Assembly: GCA_024689165.1 (NCBI GenBank) | Contig: JAILDS010000039.1 | Coordinates: 1 to 6,749, forward strand | Direction: 5' to 3' | Length of the DNA stretch: 6,749 bases | Source of the DNA: Clostridia bacterium | GTDB lineage: Bacteria; Bacillota; Clostridia; Oscillospirales; Acutalibacteraceae | Part shown: positions 6,667-6,749 of the stretch, piece after piece | How the letters are laid out: each line of letters starts with the position of its first letter | Numbering within the stretch: position 1 is the first letter of the stretch | Made by a program: the position numbers and the translations under genes | Notes under the pieces: model-generated | What the model saw: the letters and a program-made list of their open reading frames with translations, nothing else | Told to the model about the DNA's origin: nothing | Databases searched by the model: none

Positions 6667-6749
6667 ATGGCAATAATCACTATCGGCGAAGACAAATATG
6701 AAAGCCTGCCCGGAGAGCGCCTCTCCGAGCTGCTTATCCGCGTCGGCAG
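6667..6749 (+). CDS. N-terminus of probable ferredoxin-domain corrinoid activation protein (RACo-like), cut by window end
   Basis: Only 27 codons are visible, beginning MAIITIGEDKYESLPGERLS and continuing ELLIRVG. The pattern of a short beta-hairpin, a glycine turn and then an L-x-x-L-L-x-x-x-G helix matches the opening of [2Fe-2S] ferredoxin domains just before their cysteine loop. RACo-type activators of corrinoid proteins start with this domain and often sit beside corrinoid proteins, which fits here. ATG 6667 directly follows an in-frame TAA (6664-6666), so no earlier start is possible. The 26-nt gap after the DUF2284 gene has no clear Shine-Dalgarno site. The cysteines and the ASKHA domain lie beyond the window, so the identity is inferred. 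Confidence 0.5.
   Translation, partial: MAIITIGEDKYESLPGERLSELLIRVG

Noticed and set aside
1..6749. tRNA, rRNA, CRISPR array, insertion sequence or attachment site
   Set aside because: I saw no spaced direct repeats, terminal inverted repeats, transposase motifs or cloverleaf-like sequence, and coding regions leave only short gaps.

Overview
The window reads as GC-rich DNA (well over half G+C by eye) from a member of the Clostridia, probably an anaerobic gut or rumen lineage of the Oscillospiraceae/Ruminococcaceae type. Three things point there: a type I dockerin on a secreted multidomain protein, strong GGAGG ribosome binding sites, and a corrinoid methyltransferase cluster of the kind common in acetogens and related anaerobes. 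The species assignment is inference. All genes lie on the + strand.

Region 1 (2-2944) is the 3' portion of a large secreted protein whose start and signal peptide lie upstream of the window. It has an unassigned N-terminal part, a glycine-rich hydrophobic helical region, several beta-sandwich modules (carboxypeptidase-regulatory-like, SbsA-like Ig, chitobiase C-terminal-like), and a C-terminal two-repeat dockerin. A GC-rich hairpin at 2959-2995 probably ends this transcript and separates it from what follows.

Region 2 (3034 to the end) is a compact operon of five genes. It holds two different uroporphyrinogen-decarboxylase-fold (URO-D/MtaA superfamily) proteins 12 nt apart, a MtaC/MtbC/MttC-type corrinoid protein with the His-on base motif, a DUF2284 cysteine-rich metal-binding protein that overlaps the corrinoid gene by 4 nt, and the first 27 codons of a gene that looks like the N-terminal ferredoxin domain of a RACo-type corrinoid activator. 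A promoter-like pair (TTGACG-17-TAATAT) at the end of the second methyltransferase gene, followed at once by a stem-loop, could raise expression of the corrinoid protein and downstream genes.

Taken together, region 2 is a corrinoid-dependent methyl transfer system. A URO-D-type methyltransferase would take a methyl group from an unknown donor and place it on Co(I) of the corrinoid protein. A second methyltransferase (the other URO-D protein or one outside the window) would pass it to tetrahydrofolate or a thiol. The DUF2284 and ferredoxin-like proteins would plausibly keep the cobalt reduced. The methyl donor cannot be read from the sequence, and this pair of URO-D paralogues plus DUF2284 is the part of the window most likely to be undescribed.
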